From positions 1-29,190 of the forward strand of contig JAJXUF010000034.1 of NCBI GenBank assembly GCA_021783175.1: DNA of 29,190 nucleotides. Direction: 5' to 3'. Positions 1 through 9,713 of the stretch are shown here, piece after piece. Position 1 is the stretch's first letter; every line of letters starts with the position of its first letter. The translations under genes and the position numbers were made by a program. The notes under the pieces were generated by a model. That model ran no database searches and had not been told where the DNA came from. It saw nothing but the letters and a program-made list of their open reading frames with translations. This stretch comes from Pseudomonadota bacterium. Its GTDB lineage: Bacteria > Pseudomonadota > Gammaproteobacteria > Acidiferrobacterales > UBA6901.

Positions 1-469
1 CATGTGCCAGTTGCCTGCTGCCTTCGCCAATCACGACCCCCCTGTCAATGAAGCACCCGGGACCAACAAAAACGTTACCCTCGATCTGCGCACCGGACTC
101 GATCACCGACTGCGGGCCGATCCACGCATCCGGCGCCACCTGCGCATCGGATGCGACGGTGGCGCTGGCATGGATTCCGGGACTGTACTTGGGTTCAGGA
201 TGCAACAGCGCCGCAACCTGGGCAAAGCACAGGCGAGGATTGTCTACAATCAGGACATTCCCCGGGAATTTCGCAGCGTCTGCTGTACTCAGGATGACAG
301 CTCCGGCCTTGCTGCCGGCCAATTGGCCGGCAAAGCTGCGATCGGCCAGAAAAGCGATGTCGCGCGGCCCGGCACTTGTGAGAGTAGCCACGCTTTCTAT
401 TTGCTGCGCTTCGTTTCCCCTGACCTTTCCGAGAAACCGTTGCGCCAACTCTTGGAGTGTGACGGCCAT
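1..469 (-). CDS. lpxD: UDP-3-O-acylglucosamine N-acyltransferase LpxD (3' part outside window)
   Basis: Adds the N-linked 3-hydroxyacyl chain to UDP-3-O-acyl-glucosamine in lipid A synthesis, in the cytoplasm. The reading frame starts at an ATG (469-467) and stays open to the window edge, giving 156 residues of a protein usually near 340. The N-terminus (MAVTLQELAQRF) and the stretch TLTSAGPRDIAFLADRSF match the uridine-binding domain of LpxD. From about residue 95 hexapeptide repeats of the left-handed beta helix begin (IHASATVASDAQVAPDAWIG, then VFVGPGCFIDRGVVIGEGSR). The catalytic His lies beyond the edge. It is the last gene visible in the rpsB-to-lpxD series and is separated from bamA by 354 bp. 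A perfect TATAAT lies about 115 bases upstream, so it may have its own promoter. Confidence 0.93.
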   Translation of the reverse strand, partial: MAVTLQELAQRFLGKVRGNEAQQIESVATLTSAGPRDIAFLADRSFAGQLAGSKAGAVILSTADAAKFPGNVLIVDNPRLCFAQVAALLHPEPKYSPGIHASATVASDAQVAPDAWIGPQSVIESGAQIEGNVFVGPGCFIDRGVVIGEGSRQLAH

Positions 470-489
470 CACCAACCTGAATTATCGTT

Positions 490-508
490 TCCTGAGCTTC
501 CCTCAGGA
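490..508 (-). promoter_or_regulatory. Hairpin in the lpxD leader
   Basis: A perfect 7-bp inverted repeat (TCCTGAG / CTCAGGA) with a 5-base loop lies 21 bases before the lpxD start codon. No T run follows, so it is not a terminator. It could affect translation initiation or message stability. Function is unproven. Confidence 0.3.
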
Positions 509-584
509 CTCTTGCACCACTCATAGCCGGTCTCGCCGCTCTTACTGTTGCCGGACCACCGGCGGTCTCCTCAATACAGTGGTG

Positions 585-590
585 ATTATA
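585..590 (-). promoter_or_regulatory. Perfect TATAAT -10 box, probable lpxD promoter
   Basis: The minus strand reads CCGACTATAATCACC here, matching the sigma-70 -10 consensus 6 of 6. No good -35 lies 16-18 bp upstream (candidates GCGCAA or CGCAAC) and there is no TGn extension, so it may be weak or activator-dependent. A transcript from here would carry a leader of roughly 108 bases before the lpxD ATG. Confidence 0.4.
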
Positions 591-823
591 GTCGGGACGC
601 AATCGCGTTGCGCGACACTTTGCGCCCTTCCTGGACACCTATTTCCCCGGCTCCGCTCCCCCGGCATCACCGAGGGCGGGATCCAGCAAGCCTCGTCATC
701 GAACCCGCGCCGCGACGCCTTAGGCCGATCGCGGAACCGCCTGCAGTCAGCGCCCGCAGGCGCACCGAGCGCGCGGTCCCGACCCCACAGGCGCCGCGGT
801 CAATCCGCACCCGCCGTAACCGC

Positions 824-3121
824 TCAACGGAAGGCCGTGCCAAGCGTAAACTGGACTGCCTGGGTATTGTCGCCGGGCTTCTTGTTCAACGGTACTCCGA
901 AGCTGAGGCTCAATGGTCCGACCGGAGAGTACCAGTTGAATGCAATTCCGGCTGAATACCGCATCTGCCCCAGATCGAGGGCATCATTCGGTCCGTACAC
1001 CATACCGGCATCGGCAAACAGGCTCAAGCGCATGGACTTGCTTTCGTGGGTGGTTCCCGGGACTGGAAAGAGGAACTCCGCATTTGCCAGTATGCGTCTG
1101 TTGCCGCCTATTGGCAAAGTCGGATTCGGACCGCCTAGATCCTTAGGGCCAAGGCTTTCGGCGCTAAATCCACGCACGGTACTGCTGCCACCAGCATAGA
1201 AGTTCTTGTAGAACGGCAGATCTTGAGTGTTAGCATAGCCATTGCCGAAATCGTACTCCCCGCGAAACTTCAGCGTATAGCGTTTGCCTAGAGGCTGATA
1301 GGCGCCGGCCTCGAGGGTCACCAGATAGTATTCTAGGTCGCTGCCAGGAATTGCAGCCTCCGTGTTGATGCGCTCGAACGTGCCCTTGGTGGGGAAGATT
1401 GGATTGTCGAGAGTGTCACGACTCCACCCGAGGGTCCCCTTGACGACGTTATTGTCATCGCCGTAGGCGCTGACAAAATTCTGCGCGACTAGCGCGCTGC
1501 CGGTATTTACGGTCAAAGCCACGCGTTCGAACGCCAGACCGATGCTCACCGTACGGTTTTCACTGATTGGAATGCCATACAGCACGCCGGCACCGGTGGT
1601 ATTCGAATTATAAGATGCGATGTTTGCCGCCGAAGCATTAATGCGCTCCTGATAAACGGAAATGCTGCGGCTCACCCCATCAATCGTGTAATACGGATTG
1701 AGGTAGCTGACGTCGATGTGCTTGTCGAAGCTGCTGGTGTCGATACTGGTACTTAACTGCTTTCCGGTGCCAAACAGGTTCTTGAACGTGACATTCGCGT
1801 TCAACAGAATGCCGTCGACGTCAGAGTACCCGATGCCAGCCATGAAGTTGTTGACCAGCCTCTCCTTCACCGTGACATCCACATCTACCTGGTCGCTGGT
1901 GCCAGGCACCATCGGCGTTTCGATATTGACATCATCAAATAACCCCAGGCGCTCAAGACGTTCACGCGAACGCTTGATCTTGGACGCCGAAAACCATGCG
2001 CCTTCGTACTGCCGCATCTCGCGCCGCAAAACATCATCATCGGTACTGTTGTTTCCGAAGAAATTAATGCGCCGCACATACACCCGCGGACCTGGATCGA
2101 CAAAGAAGGTAAAGGCGACCGTGTCGTTCTTATGGTCTACTTTAGGTATCGCGTTCACGTTGGCAAACGCATAGCCGTTGTCGCCCAGACGGTCTGAAAT
2201 ACGCTTGCTGCTGTTGGTCACTGCCTCGCGCGAGAACACATCCCCCGGCTTGATGTCGATCAGCGACTTCAATTCCTTTTCCGGAAGAATCAGATTACCG
2301 GCAAGCTTGTAGCCGGATACGTGGAAACGCTTACCTTCAGTGATGTTTACAGTAATGTAGATCTGCTGCTTGTCGGGCGTGATAGAAACTTCGGTGGAAT
2401 CGATGTTGAATTCGAGAAAACCGCGATTCTGGTAGAAGCTGCGCAGACTTTCCAGATCTCCCGCCAGCTGCTGCTGCGAGTACTGGTCATTCTTGGTCAG
2501 AAAACTGAAAAGTGTAGGCGTACTCAGCTTGAAATTATCCAGCAGCTCCTTGTCCGGAAAGCTGTGATTTCCAACGATATTGATCTGTTGGATCTTTGCC
2601 ACGCGACCTTCTGAAACGTCAATCTTGATCGCTACGCGGTTACGCGGCAGCGGCGTCACCTTGGTTTTCACCTTGACCGCGTAATAACCGCGGCTGAAAT
2701 ACTGGCGCTTTAGCTCCTGTTCAGTGCGGTCCAGGACAGAGCTGTCAAGCACCCTCCCCTCCGCAAGCCCTACTTCCTTGAGCCCCTTCTTCAGCGTGTC
2801 CTTGTCGAGCACTTTGGCGCCGACGATCTTGATGCTATCAATCGACGGTCTTTCAACGATAGTTACGATTAACGTATTGCCGCTATGGTCAAGGCGCACA
2901 TCTTTGAAAAATCCTGTCTTGAACAGCGCCTTGATCGCGTCTCGTGCGCTGTCTTCTGTAACCGTGTCGCCGACCTTGATCGGCAAATAGTTGAATACCG
3001 TGCCAGCGGATATGCGCTGCAATCCGACAACACGGATGTCGCGCACGACAAATGCTTCCATGGCATAGGCCGGGACTACCAGCAGCGCGCAACAAATCAG
3101 GACCGCGATGATTTTTTTCAT
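824..3121 (-). CDS. bamA: Outer membrane protein assembly factor BamA
   Basis: Central Omp85 subunit of the BAM complex, which inserts beta-barrel proteins into the outer membrane. The 765-residue product has a Sec signal peptide (MKKIIAVLICCALLVVPAYA), then five POTRA domains over about residues 22-420, starting with FVVRDIRVVGLQRISAGTVF, then a 16-strand barrel. The diagnostic loop-6 motif VRGF is at residues 649-652. Length is normal for the family. The ATG is 29 bases after the rseP stop with no clear Shine-Dalgarno sequence, so translation may depend on readthrough from rseP. The C-terminus ends TLGTAFR: the aromatic of the beta signal is followed by an extra Arg, whereas most family members end on Phe or Trp. 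Confidence 0.97.
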   Translation of the reverse strand: MKKIIAVLICCALLVVPAYAMEAFVVRDIRVVGLQRISAGTVFNYLPIKVGDTVTEDSARDAIKALFKTGFFKDVRLDHSGNTLIVTIVERPSIDSIKIVGAKVLDKDTLKKGLKEVGLAEGRVLDSSVLDRTEQELKRQYFSRGYYAVKVKTKVTPLPRNRVAIKIDVSEGRVAKIQQINIVGNHSFPDKELLDNFKLSTPTLFSFLTKNDQYSQQQLAGDLESLRSFYQNRGFLEFNIDSTEVSITPDKQQIYITVNITEGKRFHVSGYKLAGNLILPEKELKSLIDIKPGDVFSREAVTNSSKRISDRLGDNGYAFANVNAIPKVDHKNDTVAFTFFVDPGPRVYVRRINFFGNNSTDDDVLRREMRQYEGAWFSASKIKRSRERLERLGLFDDVNIETPMVPGTSDQVDVDVTVKERLVNNFMAGIGYSDVDGILLNANVTFKNLFGTGKQLSTSIDTSSFDKHIDVSYLNPYYTIDGVSRSISVYQERINASAANIASYNSNTTGAGVLYGIPISENRTVSIGLAFERVALTVNTGSALVAQNFVSAYGDDNNVVKGTLGWSRDTLDNPIFPTKGTFERINTEAAIPGSDLEYYLVTLEAGAYQPLGKRYTLKFRGEYDFGNGYANTQDLPFYKNFYAGGSSTVRGFSAESLGPKDLGGPNPTLPIGGNRRILANAEFLFPVPGTTHESKSMRLSLFADAGMVYGPNDALDLGQMRYSAGIAFNWYSPVGPLSLSFGVPLNKKPGDNTQAVQFTLGTAFR

Positions 3122-3150
3122 TCTAGGAGAAGGCGGCGAGTAAGAAACGA

Positions 3151-4515
3151 TTATTGAAATATTCTGACGAAGTCGTTGTAAAACGCCAGCGCCATCAGCG
3201 CCACCAGCAGCGCCAGGCCAATCTGCTGGCTCCAGTATAATGCACGCTCCGGTATCGGCCCGCCTTTAACCGCCTCGATGACATACATTAAAAGATGTCC
3301 ACCATCGAGAATCGGAACCGGCAGCAGGTTCAACACGCCTAGGCTGATGCTGATCACTGCCAGAAACATGAGGAATCGCCCAAACCCAATTTGCGCCGAG
3401 TAGCCGGCGTACTGAGCAATGGTGATCGGACCGCTGATGGCGTGCGTAGACACCTTGAGCTCAACTATCTTGGCCAGCATTTTGAGCGTAAGCGAGCTCA
3501 TCAACCAGGTATCGTCCGCACTTTCCAACAGCGCCCGCGCCGGGTTCATGCGCACTAGTACCTGCATGTCGGCCGGAATTTCCGGCGGCTTGACGCCTAT
3601 TCCGATACGCCCGATCCGCTTGCCTTCGCTCTCGACGATTTCCGGTGTGAGCGTGAAATTCAGTTTTCGCCCGGCACGATCGACGCCAACCGTCACACTG
3701 CGCCCAGGATCGGCGCTGATTAACGTAACCACATCGTCCCAGGACTTTATCGGTTTGCCATCAATCGTGACTATCCGATCGCCGTCCAGCAGGCCGGCGC
3801 GTGCGGCAGGGCTGCCGGAAAGTACCGTTCCCACGACTGGCGGGATTGACGGTAAATAACCATACAGCCCGATGGCCTGCTCCAGCATTCCCGAGCTGAG
3901 CTCGTTCGCAGACAATGACGACAAGTCGAGCACGTGGGTCTCGATCTGACCCTGGGAATCGCGCACTTTTACACTGACCTCGGACTTGTCTAGGGCCTTT
4001 TTGAATAGATAGAGGCGACGCTGATCCCAACTCAGCACGCGCTTGCCGTCCATGCTCAGGATGACATCGCCTGCGTGAAATCCGGCCTTTTGGGCAATAG
4101 AGCCTTCAGCTACCCGTCCAACTACCGGTTTGATACCTTCGATTCCGACAGTAAAAAGTGCCCAGTACGCGAGAATGGCAAACAGAAAGTTGAACAACGG
4201 ACCCGCCAGAACGACTGCTCCGCGCTTGATCAGCGACTGACGATTAAAAGCGCGATGGAGATCGCCCTCTGCTACCTGTCCTTCGTGTTCATCCAGCATC
4301 TTGACGTAACCGCCAAGTGGTAACGCGGCAACAACCAATTCCGTTTGATCGGCGCCAAATCGCCGCGACCACAGGGGTTTACCGAAACCAATCGAGAAAC
4401 GCAGTACTTTTACCCCTACACGCCGCGCAATCCAGTAATGTCCGAACTCGTGCACCACGACCAGCACGCCGATCGCGACGATAAATGCCACCAGGGAATA
4501 AACAAATGACGTCAC
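3151..4515 (-). CDS. rseP: Site-2 zinc metalloprotease RseP
   Basis: Inner-membrane intramembrane protease that, after DegS-type cleavage, cuts the anti-sigma factor RseA and releases sigma-E; it also clears remnant signal peptides. The 454-residue product has HEFGH (H22, E23, H26) in the first membrane helix and the third zinc ligand in [12 protein letters not shown] (D404). Two PDZ domains lie between, near residues 110-200 and 205-290, the second containing [15 protein letters not shown]. The start is GTG (4515-4513), which overlaps the dxr TGA by four bases (GTGA), indicating coupled translation. E. coli RseP is 450 residues, so the length fits. bamA follows 29 bases downstream. Confidence 0.96.
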   Translation of the reverse strand: MTSFVYSLVAFIVAIGVLVVVHEFGHYWIARRVGVKVLRFSIGFGKPLWSRRFGADQTELVVAALPLGGYVKMLDEHEGQVAEGDLHRAFNRQSLIKRGAVVLAGPLFNFLFAILAYWALFTVGIEGIKPVVGRVAEGSIAQKAGFHAGDVILSMDGKRVLSWDQRRLYLFKKALDKSEVSVKVRDSQGQIETHVLDLSSLSANELSSGMLEQAIGLYGYLPSIPPVVGTVLSGSPAARAGLLDGDRIVTIDGKPIKSWDDVVTLISADPGRSVTVGVDRAGRKLNFTLTPEIVESEGKRIGRIGIGVKPPEIPADMQVLVRMNPARALLESADDTWLMSSLTLKMLAKIVELKVSTHAISGPITIAQYAGYSAQIGFGRFLMFLAVISISLGVLNLLPVPILDGGHLLMYVIEAVKGGPIPERALYWSQQIGLALLVALMALAFYNDFVRIFQ

Positions 4516-5765
4516 TGAATACCCCGCATTGGATTGTCGGTGAGCAGCGCAATATAGTGATGCGCTGCATCTCTGGCACGCGCATCATCCGCGAGAATCA
4601 CGTCAAGCTCGGTTTCCGCATTTACAGGCAGGTGCGAGAGCACATGCTCGATTACCCGCGGTATGTCGGTGAACCCGATCGTGCGATCGAGAAACGCCGA
4701 TACCGCCACTTCATTTGCTGCATTCAATATCGCCGGCGATGTTCCTCCACGACGTGCCGCTTCGGCGGCTAGACGCAGACAGGGAAAGCGCTGAGGATCG
4801 GGGCGTTCAAAATCGAGCCTCGCAACTTCAAGCAGATCCAGCGTCTTTACGCCGGAATCGACCCGGTCGGGCCAGGCTAGGGCATGAGCGATCGGCGTAC
4901 GCATGTCTGGATTGCCCAACTGCGCCAGCACCGAACCATCGACATAGACCACCAGCGAATGTATGACGCTTTGCGGATGTATCACAATCTCAACCTGATC
5001 CGGGGTAACCCCGAACAGCCGGCAGGCCTCGATCAACTCCAGACCCTTGTTCATTAGCGTTGCAGAATCGACGGAAATTTTGCGTCCCATCACCCAGCGC
5101 GGGTGCGCGCAAGCTTGTTCAGGAGTGACACTTGCAAGTTTTTCCATCGGTGTCGTGCGAAACGGACCCCCGGAACAGGTGAGCAGGATCTTGCGCACTC
5201 CGGGAATGCGCGTGCCTGTACGATAACCGGCAGGCATGCATTGGAAAATGGCGTTGTGCTCGCTGTCAATTGGCAGTAATTCCGCGCCCGACCGGCCGGC
5301 TTCCTGCATAAGAATATGGCCCGACATGACGAGTGGTTCCTTGTTTGCCAGCAGTACGCGCTTGCCGGCGCGCACAGCTTCAAGCGTAGGCAACAGGCCC
5401 GCCGCACCGACGATGGCAGCCATCACGATGTCGCAATGCGACAAGCGGACCGCGCGATTGAGGCCAGCAACCCCGCAATCCACTTCAGTCGGCAGCCCGG
5501 CTTCGCGAATCATGCGCCGCAATTCTGCAGCAGCCCGCGCATCCGCCATGACCGCCAACTCTGGAATATAGCGCCGGCATTGATCGAACAAGCGCTCAAA
5601 CTGGCTGTTCCCGGTAAGCGCGACAACACGAAATCGCCCAGGGTGGCGCGCCACAACGTCTAGCGTGCTGACGCCAATCGAACCTGTCGATCCGAGAATG
5701 GTTACTCCGCGCGCCACTGCTCCACCACCTGGGCCCGCTTCCTGCCGCCTTTGCCCATGGCTCAT
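4512..5765 (-). CDS. dxr: 1-deoxy-D-xylulose 5-phosphate reductoisomerase
   Basis: Converts DXP to 2-C-methyl-D-erythritol 4-phosphate with NADPH, the committed step of the MEP isoprenoid pathway. The NADPH-binding motif is [11 protein letters not shown], followed by LLANKEPLV, the metal/substrate motif [15 protein letters not shown] and LMNKGLE. I chose the ATG at 5765 (417 residues) because it overlaps the cdsA TGA as ATGA. An in-frame ATG at 5789 would add 8 residues and overlap cdsA more. Either way about 20 residues precede the usual N-terminus, and a GTG just before the Rossmann motif is a third option. The gene ends in a GTGA overlap with rseP. Its product feeds UppS two genes upstream. 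Confidence 0.95.
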   Translation of the reverse strand: MSHGQRRQEAGPGGGAVARGVTILGSTGSIGVSTLDVVARHPGRFRVVALTGNSQFERLFDQCRRYIPELAVMADARAAAELRRMIREAGLPTEVDCGVAGLNRAVRLSHCDIVMAAIVGAAGLLPTLEAVRAGKRVLLANKEPLVMSGHILMQEAGRSGAELLPIDSEHNAIFQCMPAGYRTGTRIPGVRKILLTCSGGPFRTTPMEKLASVTPEQACAHPRWVMGRKISVDSATLMNKGLELIEACRLFGVTPDQVEIVIHPQSVIHSLVVYVDGSVLAQLGNPDMRTPIAHALAWPDRVDSGVKTLDLLEVARLDFERPDPQRFPCLRLAAEAARRGGTSPAILNAANEVAVSAFLDRTIGFTDIPRVIEHVLSHLPVNAETELDVILADDARARDAAHHYIALLTDNPMRGIQ

Positions 5766-6577
5766 AACAGCGGTCTCAACAACAGCCATGCCAGCACAAA
5801 AGTTGGGGCCGCGGCGGTAAAGGCGTCAATGCGATCAAGCAGGCCGCCATGTCCGGGCAGGATAGTGCCGCTGTCCTTGACCCCTGCAATGCGTTTTGCG
5901 CGACTTTCCACGAGATCGCCAAGTACCGAAAAAAGCATGGCCACCACCGTGATAATCAACCAGATCATGAGCGCCGAGTTCTTGAACTTCCATACGAATT
6001 TGCCGCAGACCAGCGCCATTATGGCAACCAGCGTGAGGCCGCCCAAAAGACCCTCCAGACTCTTCCCCGGACTGATGTGGGGCGCAATCTTCGTCTTACC
6101 AAAGGGTCGACCAACGAAGTATGCACCCGTATCGGCCACCCACACCAATACCATTACGAACAGGGTGAGTGTCGGCCCGCCAGCGGGGTCGGCATGCACG
6201 GTGACAAGCGCGAGCCAGGCGGGCACCAGAATGAAGAAACCACTCAGCTTCCGGCCGGAACGCGATGCCAAATATCCCTTATGAATATCTGGATAATACA
6301 GCAGCTCGAAGAGCGCCCAGATCCACCACGCTACCCCTGCAGCCATCACCGGAAGCGCCGGCGCGTGATAGGCGACGACACCAACTGCGGCCAGCGCTGC
6401 TACGTAACCGGCGCGCGCCAAAGGCGAAACCATCTGGCATAGAGCGGTCCATTCCCAGGAAGCCGCAAGAATGAAAAGGCCGATCAACACGGCGAACCGT
6501 GGCGTCGACAGATAATAAGTCGCCCACACCATCAGCGGAACGAGGACCGCGGCGGTCAGGACTCGCAGTTTAAGCAC
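5762..6577 (-). CDS. cdsA: Phosphatidate cytidylyltransferase CdsA
   Basis: Makes CDP-diacylglycerol from phosphatidic acid and CTP, the branch point for membrane phospholipids; integral inner-membrane enzyme. The product is strongly hydrophobic with about eight membrane segments and carries the family signature near the C-terminus ([18 protein letters not shown], then LLDRIDAF). The open frame extends to an ATG at 6652, deep inside uppS. I prefer the GTG at 6577 (271 residues, [10 protein letters not shown] context), because it overlaps the uppS stop by only eight bases, has AAGGGGAG upstream, and gives the usual N-terminus directly before the first helix. Its TGA overlaps the dxr ATG. Confidence 0.93.
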   Translation of the reverse strand: MLKLRVLTAAVLVPLMVWATYYLSTPRFAVLIGLFILAASWEWTALCQMVSPLARAGYVAALAAVGVVAYHAPALPVMAAGVAWWIWALFELLYYPDIHKGYLASRSGRKLSGFFILVPAWLALVTVHADPAGGPTLTLFVMVLVWVADTGAYFVGRPFGKTKIAPHISPGKSLEGLLGGLTLVAIMALVCGKFVWKFKNSALMIWLIITVVAMLFSVLGDLVESRAKRIAGVKDSGTILPGHGGLLDRIDAFTAAAPTFVLAWLLLRPLL

Positions 6578-7367
6578 GCTTTCCGGTGCTCCCCTTGGTC
6601 GCTTCCTCGATTTGCTCCCCAGTACAACCGAAGCGTCGCTGCCGCCCGGCATAGGAAATCAAAGCTGCGTCAAACTGGGCGCGATCGAAATCAGGCCACA
6701 GTACCGGCGTAAAGTAGAGTTCGGTATACGCCAGTTGCCACAGAAGAAAATTGCTGACGCGCTTTTCTCCGCCGGTGCGAATGAATAGATCTGGCTCGGG
6801 GATGCCGGCCATACTGAGAAACGGTTCCAAACTGGCCGGCGTAATAGACTCAGCGTCGAGTTCCCCGCGCTTGGCACGTCGCGCGATCTCGCGACAGGCT
6901 TGAGTAATGTCCCAGCGCCCCCCGTAGTTGGCTGCGATTGTCAGGGTCAGCGCGGTATTTTCACGTGTAAGAGCCTCGCCCTGACGGATACGGTCCACTA
7001 ACTTGTCACTGAAAGCGGAAACGTCGCCAATCACGCGAAAACGTATGTTGTTCGCGTGTAGCTTCTTTACTTCCTTGTCGAGCGCCAAACCGAAAAGCTC
7101 GAGCAACAGCCGCACTTCGGTTTCCGGCCGACGCCAATTCTCGCTGCTAAATGCAAAAAGGGTCAGATAGCGGATGCCCTTGTCACCGCAAGCAGCTACC
7201 ATATCGCGCACCGCTTCCACGCCGCGCCGATGACCTGCGAAGCGCGGTAATCCGCGATTTTTTGCCCAACGCCCGTTTCCATCCATGATCACGGCCACGT
7301 GAATCGGCACGCCTGGCACCGGCGGCTTAGGCGAAGGCTGTGTGGTCAAATTGGTCGGTTCGGACAT
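6570..7367 (-). CDS. uppS: Undecaprenyl diphosphate synthase (cis-prenyltransferase)
   Basis: Condenses eight isopentenyl diphosphates onto farnesyl diphosphate to make the C55 lipid carrier for peptidoglycan and O-antigen. The 265-residue product has all the cis-prenyltransferase landmarks: HVAVIMDGNGRWAKNRG with catalytic D29, FAGHRRG, ANYGGRWDI, and PEPDLFIRTGGE followed by RVSNFLLWQ. An N-terminal stretch of about 20 residues rich in Pro and Thr precedes the core. The ATG has GAGCGAG just upstream. It is 62 bases downstream of frr, the largest spacing between frr and rseP, with no terminator visible there. Confidence 0.96.
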   Translation of the reverse strand: MSEPTNLTTQPSPKPPVPGVPIHVAVIMDGNGRWAKNRGLPRFAGHRRGVEAVRDMVAACGDKGIRYLTLFAFSSENWRRPETEVRLLLELFGLALDKEVKKLHANNIRFRVIGDVSAFSDKLVDRIRQGEALTRENTALTLTIAANYGGRWDITQACREIARRAKRGELDAESITPASLEPFLSMAGIPEPDLFIRTGGEKRVSNFLLWQLAYTELYFTPVLWPDFDRAQFDAALISYAGRQRRFGCTGEQIEEATKGSTGKRA

Positions 7368-7429
7368 CTCGCTCGGACGTTCACTGTTGGGTTAGAGCAT
7401 TGGCCGGCGGGGACTGGCGGGCGATACCG

Positions 7430-7996
7430 CTAGATCGCCATCAAGTCGCGTTCCTTTGCGGCAACGAGCTTATCCACGTCCGCGGTGAATCGGTCCGTGA
7501 GCTTCTGTACCATGTCATGAGCGCGCTTTTCGTCATCCTCGGATATTTCCTTCTTCTTCAGGGCATCCTTGAGATGGGTGATCGCATCGCGCCGCACATT
7601 GCGAACGGCGATTTTTGCGTCCTCACCTTCCGTGCGCACCACTTTCCCGAGTTCCTTGCGGCGCTCTTCGGTAAGCGCCGGCAACGGCACGCGTATCGAC
7701 TGACCGGCGACTGCTGGATTGAGGCCGAGATCCGACTCGAGGATAGCCTTCTCAATCGCCTGGACCATACTCTTGTCGTAGGGACTGATGCTAAGCGCAC
7801 GAGCATCGGCAACACTGACGTTGGCAAGCTGATTCAGCGGCGTGCGCGTGCCGTAGTATTCCACGTGAATATGATCAAGCAGGCCGGCATGCGCCCGTCC
7901 CGTGCGGATCTTTTCAAGTGCCAACTTCAGAGCCTCAACCGATTTGGTCATCCGGGCTTCAGCATCCTTGTTGATTTTGCTGATCACGTCTTGCAT
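7430..7996 (-). CDS. frr: Ribosome recycling factor
   Basis: With EF-G, splits post-termination 70S ribosomes so that subunits can be reused. The 188-residue product is all helical apart from the small domain, and matches the family throughout: [65 protein letters not shown] and VRNVRRDA. E. coli RRF is 185 residues. It starts four bases after the pyrH stop, so it is almost certainly cotranscribed with it. Confidence 0.97.
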   Translation of the reverse strand: MQDVISKINKDAEARMTKSVEALKLALEKIRTGRAHAGLLDHIHVEYYGTRTPLNQLANVSVADARALSISPYDKSMVQAIEKAILESDLGLNPAVAGQSIRVPLPALTEERRKELGKVVRTEGEDAKIAVRNVRRDAITHLKDALKKKEISEDDEKRAHDMVQKLTDRFTADVDKLVAAKERDLMAI

Positions 7997-8000
7997 AGCT

Positions 8001-8744
8001 TCAGTCTCCGCGACTCACCAGCGTGCCTTCGTTTTCGCCGCGCACAATCCGCAGCAGACTCCCGGGTACATTTATACTGAAAACACGTAAAGGCATGTTC
8101 TGTTCGCGACAAAGAGCTATCGCCGTGGCATCCATGACACCAAGGCGCTTTTCCAGCGCTTCGTCATAGGTCAGGACCTCGTAGCGTTTGGCGTCAGGAT
8201 GACGTAACGGATCTTTTGTATAGACACCATCCACCTTGGTTGCCTTGAGCACGATATCCGCTCCGATCTCCAGCCCGCGCAGGCTGGCCGCCGTATCGGT
8301 GGTAAAAAACGGATTTCCGGTGCCGGCGGCAAAGATCACGACACGCCCGTTTTGCAGATGACTCAACGCCGCTCTCTGCGAATACGCCTCCGCCACTGCA
8401 TCTATGGGTAATGCAGTCAGCACTACTGCAGCTACACCGGCCTGTTCGAGAGCATCGCGCAAGGACAGGGCGTTCATCACCGTGGCCAGCATACCCATAT
8501 AGTCTGCCGTCGCCCGATCCATGCCCGCAGCCGCAGGCGCGACTCCGCGAAAGAAGTTACCACCACCGACCACCAGGGCCAACTGCACGCCACTTGCTGC
8601 CACGTCCCTGATTTCGCCTACGATGCGGGTCAGCACGTGGCGGTTGATTCCAAAGGCGTCGTCGCCCATAAGCGCCTCGCCGCTCAGCTTGAGCAGGATG
8701 CGCCTATAGGCAGTAGCAATGGTCGGCTGGGGCTTTCCGGACAA
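8001..8744 (-). CDS. pyrH: Uridylate kinase (UMP kinase)
   Basis: Phosphorylates UMP to UDP with ATP, in bacterial pyrimidine supply; the family is hexameric and allosterically controlled by GTP and UTP. The 247-residue product belongs to the amino-acid-kinase fold: [15 protein letters not shown] at the N-terminus, the glycine-rich [31 protein letters not shown], and a C-terminal half with [11 protein letters not shown]. It sits four bases after tsf and four before frr. Confidence 0.97.
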   Translation of the reverse strand: MSGKPQPTIATAYRRILLKLSGEALMGDDAFGINRHVLTRIVGEIRDVAASGVQLALVVGGGNFFRGVAPAAAGMDRATADYMGMLATVMNALSLRDALEQAGVAAVVLTALPIDAVAEAYSQRAALSHLQNGRVVIFAAGTGNPFFTTDTAASLRGLEIGADIVLKATKVDGVYTKDPLRHPDAKRYEVLTYDEALEKRLGVMDATAIALCREQNMPLRVFSINVPGSLLRIVRGENEGTLVSRGD

Positions 8745-8748
8745 GCGA

Positions 8749-9636
8749 CTACCCCCCTTTTACCTGGGCCATTACCTCGGCGGCAAAATCGCTGGCGCCC
8801 TTTTCTATACCCTCGCCAACCTCGTAGCGACAGAAACGCGCGACGCGCGCGCCTGACTTCTTGAGCAGCTTCTCGACATTGATCTCCGGATCCTTGACGA
8901 ACGGCTGACCCAAAAGCGTAATCTCGCCCAGATACTTATTGATGCGGCCGGCAACCATCTTTTCGACAATCTCCGGAGGTTTGCCGCTTTCCGCTGCCTG
9001 GGCCACAAAGATCTCTTTTTCCTTAGCCACGGCCGCGGGCGAAACTTCCTCTTTCGAGACATACTCAGGCCGACTGGCGGCCACGTGCATTGCAAGATCG
9101 CGACCGAGCGAATCATCGCCACCCGCCAATTCGACCAGTACACCAATCTTGCGCCCGTGAAGGTAACTTGACACGAATCCTTCGCTGGCTGCGTAACGCA
9201 CAAAACGCCGCACTCCGATGTTCTCGCCGAGCTTGGCGACAAGCCCTTCACGGGCCTGCGCAACGCTGCGCGCATCGCCCGAGCTGAGAGGAAGCGATGC
9301 CAACTCATCCACACTGGCAGGATTCTTGGCTGCCACACAGGCCGCTACGGCAGCGGCAAAGGCAACAAACTCATCACCTTTGGCAACGAAATCGGTTTCC
9401 GAGTTCACCTCGACCATCGCCGCAAGCTTTCGGTCGGGGCTGAGGTAGATTCCGACGGCACCTTCTGCGGCCGTTCGGCCGGCCTTCTTTTCAACCTTGG
9501 CCCCAGCCTTCTTGCGCAAGAGTTCAATGGCGGCTTCCATGTTTCCGTTGGTCTCCGTCAGGGCACTCTTGCACTCCATCATGCCGAGTCCGGTGCGCTC
9601 TCTCAGCTCCTTAACCTGACCTGCCGTAATTGTCAT
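8749..9636 (-). CDS. tsf: Elongation factor Ts
   Basis: Nucleotide exchange factor that regenerates EF-Tu-GTP during elongation. The 295-residue product has the N-terminal UBA-like helix motif [19 protein letters not shown] and the core motif [14 protein letters not shown], followed by the dimerisation and C-terminal modules ([30 protein letters not shown]). Length is slightly above E. coli (283). The ATG is preceded by GGGGATTAGAG. It is separated from rpsB by 77 bases containing a strong intrinsic terminator or attenuator, as expected for an S2/EF-Ts pair with unequal output. Confidence 0.97.
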   Translation of the reverse strand: MTITAGQVKELRERTGLGMMECKSALTETNGNMEAAIELLRKKAGAKVEKKAGRTAAEGAVGIYLSPDRKLAAMVEVNSETDFVAKGDEFVAFAAAVAACVAAKNPASVDELASLPLSSGDARSVAQAREGLVAKLGENIGVRRFVRYAASEGFVSSYLHGRKIGVLVELAGGDDSLGRDLAMHVAASRPEYVSKEEVSPAAVAKEKEIFVAQAAESGKPPEIVEKMVAGRINKYLGEITLLGQPFVKDPEINVEKLLKKSGARVARFCRYEVGEGIEKGASDFAAEVMAQVKGG

Positions 9637-9687
9637 CTCTAATCCCCGAAAATCATCTTTGTAAAGACAGAAATCTGTTGTGTTAAG

Positions 9688-9712
9688 AAAAAGGGGGCGT
9701 AGCCCCCTTTTT
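9688..9712 (-). terminator. Strong intrinsic terminator/attenuator between rpsB and tsf
   Basis: Directly after the rpsB TAA the minus strand forms a perfect 11-bp stem (AAAAAGGGGGC / GCCCCCTTTTT) with a three-base TAC loop, ending in TTTTTCTT. It is symmetric enough to work in both directions. Since tsf has no obvious strong promoter of its own here, partial readthrough is the likely arrangement. Confidence 0.85.
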
Positions 9713-9713
9713 C

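Larger units (their letters stand above)
470..823. other. Gap between bamA and lpxD with no recognisable gene
   Basis: In most proteobacteria skp/ompH, about 500 bp, sits here. I read the minus strand in all three frames and found nothing like a Skp signal peptide or its long helical arms, and the gap is too short for a full gene. It holds a -10 box (585-590), a small hairpin (490-508) and GC-rich sequence near 700-810 without a T run, so no clear terminator after bamA. Confidence 0.7.

Noticed and set aside
824..1199. Long plus-strand frame (48-1199) opposite bamA and lpxD
   Set aside because: It covers two clearly recognised genes on the other strand, is rich in Arg, Ser and Pro and has no family features; it is a shadow of coding sequence.
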